DNA from: Staphylococcus cornubiensis
GTDB taxonomy: Bacteria > Bacillota > Bacilli > Staphylococcales > Staphylococcaceae
Direction: 5' to 3'
DNA: 64,000 nt
NCBI RefSeq assembly: GCF_900183575.1
Contig: NZ_FXUZ01000004.1
Location: 124,001 to 188,000, forward strand
Shown here: positions 36,570 through 45,769 of the stretch, one piece after another
Layout of the letters: the number at the start of each line of letters is the position of its first letter
Numbering within the stretch: the first letter of the stretch is position 1
Made by a program: the position numbers and the translations under genes
The notes under the pieces: generated by a model
Database searches by the model: none
What the model was told of the DNA's origin: nothing
The model's input: the letters and a program-made list of their open reading frames with translations, nothing else

Positions 36570-37508
36570 ATGATTGCAACACATACATTTAATCCATCTG
36601 TTGACATAACGTACCAAATTGACCCGCTTATTGTCGGCGAGGTGCATCGTGTTAAACAGAAAATCGAAAATCCAGGTGGCAAAGGTATTAATGTGACGAA
36701 GGTGTTACATCAACTTGGCGCAGCGCATTGTGCTTTCGGTTATGTCGGAGGTGCGAATGGGCAGTGGATTGATGAAACATTGAAAGAGATGGGCATTACT
36801 CGTGCTTTTACGTTCATCAAGGGACAAACAAGGCAAAGTTTGGCGTTGAACGATGGCGAATCGCAAACGGAAGTACTCGAACAAGGTCCGACGATTTCAG
36901 AGCATGAGCAACAAGCTTATTTTGAGACAGTCACAAAACATGCTAAGGATGCGAAAGTGATGACCATTAGTGGTAGTTCACCACAATTTGAAACGCATTC
37001 GAAATTTGACCACATGGCGCGTATTCTGAGTGCATTTGCGCATACGTACAATATTGTAGATACACATGCGGGCGAGTTGAAGGCGTTGTTAGAAGCCGAG
37101 TTGCCAATTCACTGTATTAAACCGAACCAATCTGAATTTGAAATGTTAGTCAATCGTGAAAATTTGACGATTGATGCATGCGCACGTTTACTGCAGACGC
37201 ATCCGTACTTTAAAAATTGTGATGTCTTTTTAACGTTAGGTGGAGATGGCGCACTTGTGAAATGGAAATCAGACATTTATCGTGCGACATTGCCACATAA
37301 AGATATTGTTAATCCGGTCGGTTCGGGTGATTCTACTGTAGCAGGTATTGCTTACGGTGTGGATCAAGATTTAGAGCCTGAAGCGTTGATTCGTCAAGCT
37401 TTAGCATGTGGCACATCGAATGCTTTACAAGAAAAAACAGGTTTTATTGATGTCAACCAAGTCGCTGAAATTAAAACTGAAATAGAAGTGGAGAGATATG
37501 CATGGTAA
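36570..37508 (+). CDS. lacC: Tagatose-6-phosphate kinase (LacC/1-phosphofructokinase family)
   Basis: A 312-residue PfkB-family kinase. The N-terminal TFNPSVDITY and PGGKGINVTKVLHQLG blocks and the C-terminal NPVGSGDSTVAGIAYG motif (catalytic Asp near 251) are diagnostic of LacC/FruK. In this operon the substrate should be tagatose-6-phosphate made by AgaS. It starts 6 bases after agaS and its end overlaps the lacD start by 7 bases. Confidence 0.85.
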   Translation: MIATHTFNPSVDITYQIDPLIVGEVHRVKQKIENPGGKGINVTKVLHQLGAAHCAFGYVGGANGQWIDETLKEMGITRAFTFIKGQTRQSLALNDGESQTEVLEQGPTISEHEQQAYFETVTKHAKDAKVMTISGSSPQFETHSKFDHMARILSAFAHTYNIVDTHAGELKALLEAELPIHCIKPNQSEFEMLVNRENLTIDACARLLQTHPYFKNCDVFLTLGGDGALVKWKSDIYRATLPHKDIVNPVGSGDSTVAGIAYGVDQDLEPEALIRQALACGTSNALQEKTGFIDVNQVAEIKTEIEVERYAW

Positions 37509-38443
37509 AAGATTTAAGTCGTTTAGTAGATGAGAACGGAATTTATGCAGCAGTTGCAGTAGACCAACGTGGCGCATTAAGAAAGTTATTAGGGGACACA
37601 GCAACACCAGAAAACATGTCATTGTTTAAGAAAATGGTGGCTGAAGTGTTAACGCCACACGGTTCTAGCTTTTTAGTAGACCCTGAATACGGACTAGATG
37701 CTGCAAAAGCAAAAGATGCGAACGCAGGTTTAATCTTATCTTATGAACAAACAGGTTATGATAAGTCTCGACCTGGACGTTTGCCTCGCCTTATTGAAGA
37801 CCAAAGCGTACACCGTCTTGTAGAAGCAGGTGCAGACGCTGTGAAGTTCTTACTTTACTATGACGTAGATGAATCAGATGAAATCAATCAAAAGAAACAA
37901 GCGATGATTGAGCGTGTAGGTACAGAATGTCAGGCTGAAAACATTCCATTTTTACTTGAAATTTTAACGTATGATGACAGTATCGGTGACGAAAAAGGTG
38001 AAGCATTTGCGAAAGTTCGTCCACACAAAGTCAACGAAGCAATGCGTGTATTCAGTGAACCACGCTTCCAAGTGGATACATTGAAAGTAGAAATACCAGT
38101 GAACATGAACTTTGTTGAAGGATTTGGAGACAAAGCAGTCATGACACAAGCAGAAGCAGCAGAAGCGTTTAAAGCGCAAGATGCAGCAACAAACATTCCT
38201 TATATTTACTTAAGTGGTGGCGTATCTGCACAACTATTTATGGATTCACTTCAATTTGCAGCTGATCATGGGGCACGTTTCAACGGTATTTTATGTGGCC
38301 GTGCAACATGGAAAGGTGCGACAACAGCATTTGTTGGTTCAGGTGAACAAGAAGCTAAAGCATGGTTGGAAAGTGAAGGGCTTGATAACTTGACAGCACT
38401 TAATGAAGTGAATGTGAAAACAGCAACACCAATTCAATCTTAA
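37502..38443 (+). CDS. lacD: Tagatose-1,6-bisphosphate aldolase LacD
   Basis: A 313-residue class I aldolase that cleaves tagatose-1,6-bisphosphate to dihydroxyacetone phosphate and glyceraldehyde-3-phosphate. Family blocks include AAVAVDQRGALRKLLG, FLVDPEYGLDA, ADAVKFLLYYDVDE (with the likely Schiff-base region) and IPYIYLSGGVSAQLF. It overlaps the preceding kinase gene, so translational coupling is likely. The length is slightly shorter than the usual 325 residues. Confidence 0.9.
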   Translation: MVKDLSRLVDENGIYAAVAVDQRGALRKLLGDTATPENMSLFKKMVAEVLTPHGSSFLVDPEYGLDAAKAKDANAGLILSYEQTGYDKSRPGRLPRLIEDQSVHRLVEAGADAVKFLLYYDVDESDEINQKKQAMIERVGTECQAENIPFLLEILTYDDSIGDEKGEAFAKVRPHKVNEAMRVFSEPRFQVDTLKVEIPVNMNFVEGFGDKAVMTQAEAAEAFKAQDAATNIPYIYLSGGVSAQLFMDSLQFAADHGARFNGILCGRATWKGATTAFVGSGEQEAKAWLESEGLDNLTALNEVNVKTATPIQS

Positions 38444-38455
38444 TGAGGTGATTAT

Positions 38456-40228
38456 GTGAGTCGTTTCAAAATAAGCGATACGTTTTTATTAGATGACAAA
38501 CCCATCAAGATATTGTCCGGTGCCATCCATTACTTTAGAATACCAAAGGATGACTGGGAAGATTCATTATACAATTTGAAAGCACTTGGGTTTAACACAG
38601 TGGAAACATATGTCCCATGGAATTTTCATGAAACAGTTGAAGATCAGTACGACTTCAAAGGACATAAAGATTTAAAACATTTTATCGAACTTGCAGATCA
38701 GCTTGGTCTATACGTAATTGTGCGCCCATCTCCGTATATTTGTGCGGAATGGGAGTTTGGTGGCTTTCCAGCGTGGCTACTCAATGACCGTACGATGCGC
38801 ATTCGTTCGAGAGATGAGAAGTATTTAGATAAAGTGAAAAAATATTATCATGAACTGTTTAAAATCTTAACGCCATTGCAAATTGATCAAGGCGGCCCAA
38901 TCATTATGATGCAAGTCGAAAATGAATACGGTTCATTTGGTCAAGACCACGAATATTTGCGTGCACTTGCTCACATAATGCGTGAAGAAGGGGTCACGGT
39001 ACCATTCTTCACATCAGATGGCGCATGGGATCAATGTTTAAGAGCAGGTAGTTTAATTGAGGATGATATTTTACCGACAGGCAATTTTGGTTCTCGCACC
39101 GTTCAAAATTTCGAAAACTTAAAGACGTTCCAACAAGAATTTAGTAAAAAATGGCCGTTAATGTGTATGGAATTTTGGGATGGCTGGTTTAATCGCTGGG
39201 GTGAACCTGTGATTAAACGAGACAGTGATGATTTGGCTGAAGAAGTGCGCGATGCAGTGAAATTAGGCTCACTTAATTTATATATGTTCCATGGTGGGAC
39301 GAACTTTGGTTTTTGGAACGGTTGCTCAGCACGTGGTACGAAAGATTTGCCACAAGTCACATCTTATGACTATCACGCACCGTTAGATGAAGCGGGTAAT
39401 CCAACACAAAAATACTTCGCTTTACAAGAAATGCTCAAAGAAGAAATACCTGACATTGAGCAACATGAACCAAGAACGAAAACATTTATGTCGATTGAAA
39501 ATATTCCATTGGCAGACAAAGTGAATTTATTTGAAGTACTTGAAGACATTTCGACAAAAACGACAAGCTTCTATCCACAAACAATGGAAGAAGCGGGTTC
39601 TGGCTATGGTTATATGGTTTATCGTACACATATCCATAAAGCGACAGAACAAGAAAAATTACGCATTGTAGATGCAAGAGACCGTGTGCATTGCTTTGTG
39701 GATCAAACGCATGTCTACACAGCGTATCAAGAAGAGATTGGAGATCAATTTGAAGTGACATTAACTTCAGACCAACCACAAATCGATGTGCTCGTTGAAA
39801 ATATGGGTCGTGTCAATTACGGCTATAAATTATTAGCACCGACACAGCGTAAAGGCTTGGGCCAAGGTCTTATGCAAGATCTTCATTTCGTACAAGACTG
39901 GGAACAATTCGATATCGACTTTGAGCAATTAACAGATGACCATTTCAAACGTGAGTGGTCTGCACAACAACCTGCTTTTTACAAATATACATTTGACTTA
40001 GCAGAGCCAAACAATACACATATTGATGTAAGCGATTTCGGCAAAGGTGTCGTGCTTGTTAATGGATTTAATATCGGTCGTTATTGGGAAATTGGACCAT
40101 CACAGTCGCTCTACATTCCAAAAGCATTTTTGAAGCAAGGACAAAATGAGATTATCGTGTTTGACTCAGAAGGAAAACATCCAGAAAGTATCCAACTGAT
40201 TGAAGCACCTAAATTTTCTGAAGTATAA
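38456..40228 (+). CDS. GH35 beta-galactosidase (BgaC-like)
   Basis: A 590-residue enzyme without a signal peptide, so intracellular. The GH35 catalytic residues are visible: the acid/base Glu157 in QVENEYGSFG and the nucleophile Glu239 in MEFWDGWFNRWGE. A C-terminal jelly-roll region ends at FNIGRYWEIGPSQSLYIPK. The start is GTG, 12 bases after lacD, with AGGTGA before it. The pneumococcal counterpart BgaC is specific for Gal-beta-1,3-HexNAc and sits next to a similar PTS, so here it should split imported galacto-N-biose. Confidence 0.9.
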   Translation: MSRFKISDTFLLDDKPIKILSGAIHYFRIPKDDWEDSLYNLKALGFNTVETYVPWNFHETVEDQYDFKGHKDLKHFIELADQLGLYVIVRPSPYICAEWEFGGFPAWLLNDRTMRIRSRDEKYLDKVKKYYHELFKILTPLQIDQGGPIIMMQVENEYGSFGQDHEYLRALAHIMREEGVTVPFFTSDGAWDQCLRAGSLIEDDILPTGNFGSRTVQNFENLKTFQQEFSKKWPLMCMEFWDGWFNRWGEPVIKRDSDDLAEEVRDAVKLGSLNLYMFHGGTNFGFWNGCSARGTKDLPQVTSYDYHAPLDEAGNPTQKYFALQEMLKEEIPDIEQHEPRTKTFMSIENIPLADKVNLFEVLEDISTKTTSFYPQTMEEAGSGYGYMVYRTHIHKATEQEKLRIVDARDRVHCFVDQTHVYTAYQEEIGDQFEVTLTSDQPQIDVLVENMGRVNYGYKLLAPTQRKGLGQGLMQDLHFVQDWEQFDIDFEQLTDDHFKREWSAQQPAFYKYTFDLAEPNNTHIDVSDFGKGVVLVNGFNIGRYWEIGPSQSLYIPKAFLKQGQNEIIVFDSEGKHPESIQLIEAPKFSEV

Positions 40229-40242
40229 GGAGAGGATTTATT

Positions 40243-40722
40243 ATGGCAATTATCGGAAGCAGAATCGATGGAAGACTCATTCACGGACAAGTCGCAAACT
40301 TATGGGCAACAAAATTAAACATTGGGCGCTTTATCGTCATTGATAATGAAGTCGCTCAAAGTGACATTGACAAACAAGCTTTAAAACTTGCAACACCAGC
40401 AGGAATTAAATTGAGTGTGTTACCTGTTGAAAAAGCAGCAAACAACATCAATAACGGCAAATATGACTCACAACGCGTGATGGTAATCGCAAAACGTCCT
40501 GACCGCTTTGTAGAATTAGTGAATAATGGCGTAAAAATTGAAGAGTTAAACGTAGGGAACATGTCACAAACAAATGAAACACGTTCAATTACAAACTCAA
40601 TCAACATTACTGATGAAGATGTAGACAACTTCAAATTATTACAAGAAAAAGGCGTGAACATCATTTCACAAATGGTGCCAAACGATAAATCAGTTGACTT
40701 TATGACATTAATTAAAGAATAG
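40243..40722 (+). CDS. PTS mannose-family EIIB component
   Basis: A 159-residue phosphocarrier. The N-terminal RIDGRLIHGQVANLW carries the phosphorylation site His14 typical of mannose/sorbose-family IIB. It lies 14 bases after the beta-galactosidase and is followed by IIC, IID and IIA. By context the complex imports GalNAc, galactosamine or galacto-N-biose. Confidence 0.92.
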   Translation: MAIIGSRIDGRLIHGQVANLWATKLNIGRFIVIDNEVAQSDIDKQALKLATPAGIKLSVLPVEKAANNINNGKYDSQRVMVIAKRPDRFVELVNNGVKIEELNVGNMSQTNETRSITNSINITDEDVDNFKLLQEKGVNIISQMVPNDKSVDFMTLIKE

Positions 40723-40741
40723 GGGTCAGGAGGCGTTTTTA

Positions 40742-41641
40742 TTGGATATTTTATGGTGGCAAATATTGCTCTTAACGCTGTACGCAGGTTACCAAATTTT
40801 AGATGATTTACAGTTTAACATTTTTGGTCACCCTGTATTCGCAGGGATTATTTCGGGGTTGATTATGGGCGATGTCACTACTGGTTTAATTATCGGTGGG
40901 GGCATGCAGTTAACCATTTTAGGTGTAGGTACATTTGGTGGGGCTTCAAGAATCGATGCCAACTCAGGGACAGTATTAGCAGTTGCGTTCTCAGTTGCAC
41001 TCGGAATGAACCCACAACAAGCACTTGCGACACTTGCAGTACCTGTTGCGAGCCTAATGATTCAAACAGACATTTTAGCACGTTTCACGAATACATTCTT
41101 TGCACATCGCATTGATAGAAAAATTGAACAAATGGATTACAAAGGTATTGAACGTAACTACTTATACGGTGCGATTCCATGGGCATTATCTCGTGCTATC
41201 CCAGTATTTTTAGCGCTTGTATTCGGTGGAAGCGTTGTAGGTAAAATCGTTGACTACTTGAACGGCGACTTAAAATGGTTAGGTGACGGTTTAACAGTTG
41301 CTGGTGCGGTATTACCAGCAGTCGGTTTCGCGATTTTATTACGCTACTTACCTTTGAAAAAACATTATCCTTACTTTATTTTAGGTTTTATCATTACGGC
41401 ATTAATGGTTACAGTATTTGACGGTTTATCAGGTCTAGGCACATCAGTTGCAGGTTTAGATAAGAACTTTGGCATGTCATTCTCATCATTACCAATGTTA
41501 GCGATTGCAGCGATTGGTTTTGCTTTAGCAGCAATGGAGTACAGTCGAGCTTCGCAATCAAAAGCAGCGCCTGCAAGTAATGGAGAAAGACAAGCAACAG
41601 ATGCGGACGATGAAGGAGAGATTGACGATGACGAATTATAA
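40742..41641 (+). CDS. PTS mannose-family EIIC component
   Basis: A 299-residue membrane permease with the mannose-family IIC hallmarks GVGTFGGASRIDANSGTVLAVAFSVALGM and several hydrophobic helices; the C-terminus is acidic (DADDEGEIDDDE). It starts at TTG 40742 with AGGAGG 8 nt upstream. Its 3' end overlaps the IID start by 14 bases. Confidence 0.9.
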   Translation: MDILWWQILLLTLYAGYQILDDLQFNIFGHPVFAGIISGLIMGDVTTGLIIGGGMQLTILGVGTFGGASRIDANSGTVLAVAFSVALGMNPQQALATLAVPVASLMIQTDILARFTNTFFAHRIDRKIEQMDYKGIERNYLYGAIPWALSRAIPVFLALVFGGSVVGKIVDYLNGDLKWLGDGLTVAGAVLPAVGFAILLRYLPLKKHYPYFILGFIITALMVTVFDGLSGLGTSVAGLDKNFGMSFSSLPMLAIAAIGFALAAMEYSRASQSKAAPASNGERQATDADDEGEIDDDEL

Positions 41642-42512
41642 TCAAACGGAAACACAAATTTCTCAAAACGCTGAAGCAAATTCAAAGTTAACAGGAAAAA
41701 TGCCTGACACACCTTATAAACTGACTGATAAAGACTTTAGACAAATCAATACACGTAGCTTACTATTCTTCCAATGGGGTTGGAACTACGAGCGTATGCA
41801 AGGATCAGGTTATTTATTTACTATCCTTCCACAATTACGTAAAATTTATGGTGATGATTCACCTGAATTACAGGAAATGATGAGAACACACGCGCAATTC
41901 TTCAATACGAGTAACTTCTTTAACACGATTATTATGGGTATTGATATTGCGATGGAAGAAAAAGAACGATACGCATCAAAAGAATCTGTCAAAGGGATTA
42001 AAGTCGGCTTAATGGGACCATTTGCTGCTGTAGGTGACGCGATTTTCGGTTCATTAGTTCCTACTATTTTCGGTGCCATTGCAGCAAACATGGCGCAAGA
42101 CGGTAACCCATTTGGTGCATTACTTTGGTTTGTCGCAATGCTTGCCATTATCGTATTCAGATGGAAACAATTGAAATTCGCTTATAAAGAAGGGATTTCA
42201 CTTGTAACAACAATGCAACACCGCTTAGAGTCTTTAACAAATGCAGCAACATTGCTCGGGGTATTCATGGTGGGTGCACTCGTCGCAACGATGATTCGTG
42301 TTCAATTTGCTTGGAAACCAAAAATTGGTGACTTAACTGTCAATATTCAAGACAATGCCAACATGATTTTACCAAGATTATTACCACTTTTAATTGTATT
42401 TGCGATTTATTGGTTATTAGGACGTAAAAAAATGAACTCAACACGTGCAATCTTCATTGTGATTATTGTATCGATTATCTTGTCAGCGTTGGGTGTTATT
42501 TCAAAAATTTAA
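41628..42512 (+). CDS. PTS mannose-family EIID component
   Basis: A 295-residue protein. A cytosolic N-terminal helix region (LLFFQWGWNYERMQGSGYLFTILP) is followed by membrane segments in the second half, as in mannose-type IID. ATG 41628 lies 7 nt after GAAGGAGAG inside the end of IIC. It forms the translocation channel with IIC. Confidence 0.9.
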   Translation: MTNYNQTETQISQNAEANSKLTGKMPDTPYKLTDKDFRQINTRSLLFFQWGWNYERMQGSGYLFTILPQLRKIYGDDSPELQEMMRTHAQFFNTSNFFNTIIMGIDIAMEEKERYASKESVKGIKVGLMGPFAAVGDAIFGSLVPTIFGAIAANMAQDGNPFGALLWFVAMLAIIVFRWKQLKFAYKEGISLVTTMQHRLESLTNAATLLGVFMVGALVATMIRVQFAWKPKIGDLTVNIQDNANMILPRLLPLLIVFAIYWLLGRKKMNSTRAIFIVIIVSIILSALGVISKI

Positions 42513-42533
42513 TTCGATGGGAGCATTTGAATA

Positions 42534-42935
42534 ATGGAAAAGTTAATCCTTGTGAGTCACGGCGCTTTTTGTGAAGGGCTAAAAGACAGTGTAGAAATGA
42601 TTCTTGGACCACAAGACTACATTTATACTGCAGCATTAACGCCAGAAATGGGTCCTGAAGATTTTGAGAAAGCATTAGATGCACTGATTGATGAAGGCGA
42701 TCAAGTGACAGTTTTTGCAGATTTATTAGGCGGCACACCAGCGAATACCGTTTCTAAAAAAATTATGAATGGGGCAGACTTAAATCTTTATGTAGGGATG
42801 AGCTTGCCAATGGTCATTAGCTATATTAATGGTAAAATGATTGGTGAAGCACCTGACTATGTGCAAAAAGCTCAAGAGGGTATCATTCACGTCAACGCGA
42901 TGTTAAATCAAGACGATGACGACGATGATGAATAA
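42534..42935 (+). CDS. PTS mannose-family EIIA component
   Basis: A 133-residue soluble phosphocarrier. His9 in LILVSHGAFCEG is the site phosphorylated by HPr. The C-terminus ends in a run of aspartates (DDDDDDE). It lies 21 bases after IID; the IIA is thus a separate gene rather than fused to IIB. Confidence 0.9.
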   Translation: MEKLILVSHGAFCEGLKDSVEMILGPQDYIYTAALTPEMGPEDFEKALDALIDEGDQVTVFADLLGGTPANTVSKKIMNGADLNLYVGMSLPMVISYINGKMIGEAPDYVQKAQEGIIHVNAMLNQDDDDDDE

Positions 42936-42966
42936 AACAATCAAATTACAGTAAAGAAGGTATACT

Positions 42967-44124
42967 ATGACATATGCAATTACAAATGGCGTCATTTATA
43001 CAGAAGACGGTGTGATTTCAGACGGCTACCTAATTGTGGAAGACGGCAAAATTAAAACAGTTGAAATTGGTACCTATACAGGAGATTTAGATGTTGTAGA
43101 TGCAAAAGGGCGTCACATTTTACCAGGCTTTATTGACGTGCATATCCACGGCGGTTATGGTGAAGATGCGATGGATGCGTCATATGATGGCTTGAAGTAT
43201 TTAGCTGAGCATTTATTGACAGAAGGCACAACGACTTTTTTAGCGACAACGATGACACAATCTCAAGAAGCGATTGAAAAGGCACTTCAAAATATTAGTG
43301 CCTATCATCAGCAACAAGATGTGACAAATGCCGCTGAAGTGGGTGGTGTACACTTAGAAGGCCCATTCATTTCTGAACATAAAATCGGAGCGCAAAACCC
43401 AGCATTTATTCAACGACCGACTGTTGAATTGTTGCGTCATTTTCAAGAGACGGCTGCAGGGCTCATTAAAATAGTGACGATTGCACCTGAAGTTGAAGGC
43501 GCTAGTGAAGTGATTCAAACGTTAAAAGATGAGTTTATCTTCTCGATGGGTCATACTGAAGTGGACTTTGATCAAGCGAACACAGCAGTAGAAGAAGGCG
43601 TTAAACACGTGACACACTTGTACAATGCGGGTGTTGGTTTCCACCATAGAAATCCAGGTATGTTTGGTGCAGCATGGACAAACGATCAGTTAAAAACAGA
43701 GGTCATTGTCGATGGTGTGCATTCGCATCCACAGGCCGTGGCGATTGCGTATCAACATAAAGGACCAGAAAAAATGTACTTGATTACGGATGCGATGCGT
43801 GCAAAAGGAATGCCAGAAGGTGACTATGAATTAGGTGGTCAGAAAGTGATTGTAAAAGATCATGAGGCACATTTAGAAACGGGCTCTTTAGCGGGAAGTA
43901 TTTTGAAAATGAACGACGGTTTACGTAACTTGATTCAATTTACTGGAGCGCGCTTAGAAACGTTATGGCGTGTGGCAAGTTTGAATCAGGCGAAAGCGTT
44001 GAAGATTGATGATCGCAAGGGAAGTATTGCTGTAGGTAAGGATGCCGATCTTGTGATTGTAGATGACGACATTCAAGTATATCAAACGATTAAAATGGGG
44101 CGTGTGCATAACATCATGCAATAG
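42967..44124 (+). CDS. nagA: N-acetylgalactosamine/glucosamine-6-phosphate deacetylase
   Basis: A 385-residue amidohydrolase. The metal-binding motif is DVHIHGGYGED (about residues 59-69), the Glu ligand is in HLEGPFISEHKIGAQNP, and His residues are in SMGHTEVDF and HVTHLYNAG. The catalytic Asp is in YLITDAMRAKG. In this operon it should deacetylate GalNAc-6-phosphate to galactosamine-6-phosphate, the substrate of AgaS. It is the last gene and ends in a strong terminator 17 bases later. Confidence 0.9.
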   Translation: MTYAITNGVIYTEDGVISDGYLIVEDGKIKTVEIGTYTGDLDVVDAKGRHILPGFIDVHIHGGYGEDAMDASYDGLKYLAEHLLTEGTTTFLATTMTQSQEAIEKALQNISAYHQQQDVTNAAEVGGVHLEGPFISEHKIGAQNPAFIQRPTVELLRHFQETAAGLIKIVTIAPEVEGASEVIQTLKDEFIFSMGHTEVDFDQANTAVEEGVKHVTHLYNAGVGFHHRNPGMFGAAWTNDQLKTEVIVDGVHSHPQAVAIAYQHKGPEKMYLITDAMRAKGMPEGDYELGGQKVIVKDHEAHLETGSLAGSILKMNDGLRNLIQFTGARLETLWRVASLNQAKALKIDDRKGSIAVGKDADLVIVDDDIQVYQTIKMGRVHNIMQ

Positions 44125-44140
44125 AGACGCTTAATGATGG

Positions 44141-44182
44141 CGATAGCAATTGGAGGTGAATCCAGTTGCTATCGTCTTTTTT
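44141..44182 (+). terminator. Terminator of the GalNAc operon
   Basis: CGATAGCAATTGGA (44141-44154) pairs with TCCAGTTGCTATCG (44161-44174), 13 of 14 positions, followed by TCTTTTTT. Confidence 0.9.
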
Positions 44183-44340
44183 GGTTTTCAGGAAGAACGG
44201 AGGGTTTGATAAGAGTATGTATCAGATTGGGAGCAGGGTTTTAGACAAATGATTCTCCCAAAATCATATTGCATAATACATAAAAAGCAATGTGCGCCAA
44301 TGCATTACCAGTAAGCCCATGATAAAGACGGTGACTTGTA

Positions 44341-44619
44341 ATGGTAGTTATAATCATCATATGCATGTATTATTTTGTGTTGAAAATAGCTACTTTAAGA
44401 ATAAAGCAATTATAAATCAAGAACAATGGGTTCAGTTATGGCAAAAAGCATTACAAGTTGATTATCAACCAGTGGCAAATATTAAAGCGATCAAACCAAA
44501 AAAGCGATAAACATATTCAAATAACAATCAAAGAGACATCAAAATACTCTGTAAAATCATCGGATTATTTAACAGGTTATGAAAAGAATCAAGAAATTGT
44601 GAATGAAATTAAGGGGTAA
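44341..44619 (+). pseudogene. Degraded rolling-circle plasmid replication protein (Rep_1 family)
   Basis: The first frame has GSYNHHMHVLFCVENSYFKN, QEQWVQLWQKAL and DYQPVANIKAIKPKK, matching the middle of RepC/RepU-type initiators of small staphylococcal plasmids. It stops at 44508. The +1 frame then continues as KETSKYSVKSSDYLTG, the expected next block, to the stop at 44617-44619. So there is a frameshift near 44500, and the N-terminal half with the nicking domain is missing. It is a remnant of an integrated small plasmid. Confidence 0.75.
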
Positions 44620-44789
44620 TCATTGCATGAGTATATTTATATTCAGGAGATAGTGACATGCATAATTTAACTATGCATTTATGCCAATAAAACAATTGGA
44701 ATAAAGCAAAAAAATGATATGTATGGTATGGTTGTATTGGTAATGTTCTAAAAATGGGAGTAAATTTAAAGAAAAGGAGTTTTTTTATT

Positions 44790-45314
44790 TTGAAACTAAA
44801 AAAATCATTTGGAACATTATTAGCGAGTGCAATATTATTAACAACGGTAAGTCCTATAGCTAGTGCAAGTGAATCAGTGGAATCACAAGAGTCAGTTAGC
44901 AATTTGAATACAGAAAATGAGAAAGATAATAAGGTTTTAGATGATTTGTTTAAAAATCCTGAATATGTAATTCAGCAGACTATTAATAATTTACCGACTA
45001 ATCTCAAAGAAGGGACTTCAGAAAGAGTTGGTGGTTCTTTTGCTGTAAAAAAAGGGATTAAGGCAATGATAAAGAACAAAAAAGCTGTATTTTCAGGAGT
45101 TCAAAAGATAAGTCCTCGTGCTGGTAAATCTTTAGAAAAACGTTGGGATAAATATGTTGAACCAGCTTTAAACAAGATTTTAAAACAAGAACAAGCTACA
45201 TGGGGAAATGTAGAAGGTCAAGTTGCTCAAGCGTTAATGGGAACTGGTATAAAAGATTCTTCTGCGCGTAGTATTGCTTACTGGGTATCTCAAGTAGGTC
45301 AAACTTTGATATAA
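44790..45314 (+). CDS. Secreted small protein, putative toxin/bacteriocin-like
   Basis: A 174-residue exported protein. A signal peptide (KLKKSFGTLLASAILLTTVSP) ends at an ASA cleavage site near residue 26. The mature part begins acidic and ends with a basic, Gly/Ala-rich half (ERVGGSFAVKKGIKAMIKNK, then GTGIKDSSARSIAYWVSQVG). The start is TTG 44790 after AAGGAG; the upstream ATG lacks a binding site. The layout recalls SAR2788-type putative secreted toxins, but that resemblance is from memory. The next gene could be its immunity protein. Both sit between a plasmid remnant and an IS. Confidence 0.65.
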   Translation: MKLKKSFGTLLASAILLTTVSPIASASESVESQESVSNLNTENEKDNKVLDDLFKNPEYVIQQTINNLPTNLKEGTSERVGGSFAVKKGIKAMIKNKKAVFSGVQKISPRAGKSLEKRWDKYVEPALNKILKQEQATWGNVEGQVAQALMGTGIKDSSARSIAYWVSQVGQTLI

Positions 45315-45329
45315 GAGAGTGTGATTTGA

Positions 45330-45659
45330 ATGAATAACGAAGAATTAGAGTCTAAACTTTTGTTAATTAAGCAATCGATAGATGTGTTACAAGAAGAATT
45401 GGCACCTAATTTAAAAACAAAAGATTTAGTCTTGTTACGTTATAGTTATAATGTTGAAGAAATCAAGAAGTTGAATGATTATTTATTTAAATTAACAATC
45501 AACGAAGACAGAGTTACTAAAAAAGAATTTAAAGAGGTTTTATGCGATATAAGAGAACTTCCTGAAATTCCAAATAGACAAGTTGATGATATCTTGGAAG
45601 GATATAGGAATAGTGATCTTCATGTTGAAGTAATTGATTATATTTTGAATAGTGATTAG
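45330..45659 (+). CDS. Small acidic cytosolic protein, putative immunity partner
   Basis: A 109-residue protein, all-helical by appearance, acidic, with no signal or membrane span (EELESKLLLIKQSIDVLQEEL; LPEIPNRQVDDILEGYRNSD). It starts 15 bases after the secreted protein gene and ends just before a terminator, so the two form a two-gene unit. The size and placement fit an immunity protein. I do not recognise the family. Confidence 0.6.
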   Translation: MNNEELESKLLLIKQSIDVLQEELAPNLKTKDLVLLRYSYNVEEIKKLNDYLFKLTINEDRVTKKEFKEVLCDIRELPEIPNRQVDDILEGYRNSDLHVEVIDYILNSD

Positions 45660-45695
45660 TAAGGGGTTGGGACATCGACCTTCAGCTCCTTTAAG

Positions 45696-45740
45696 AAAAA
45701 GCCGTCAAAATTCATTTTTTTAGAATTTGACGGCTTTTTT
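45696..45740 (+). terminator. Terminator after the secreted protein/partner pair
   Basis: AAAAAGCCGTCAAAATTC (45696-45713) pairs with GAATTTGACGGCTTTTTT (45723-45740), with one mismatch. Confidence 0.9.
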
Positions 45741-45769
45741 CTTGAATAAAAGTAAACCATGCGCTATGC

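Noticed and set aside
44292..44340. Start of an intact rep gene at GTG 44292
   Set aside because: The residues before about 44341 do not resemble Rep proteins, and the frame stops at 44508. Treated as a degraded remnant instead.
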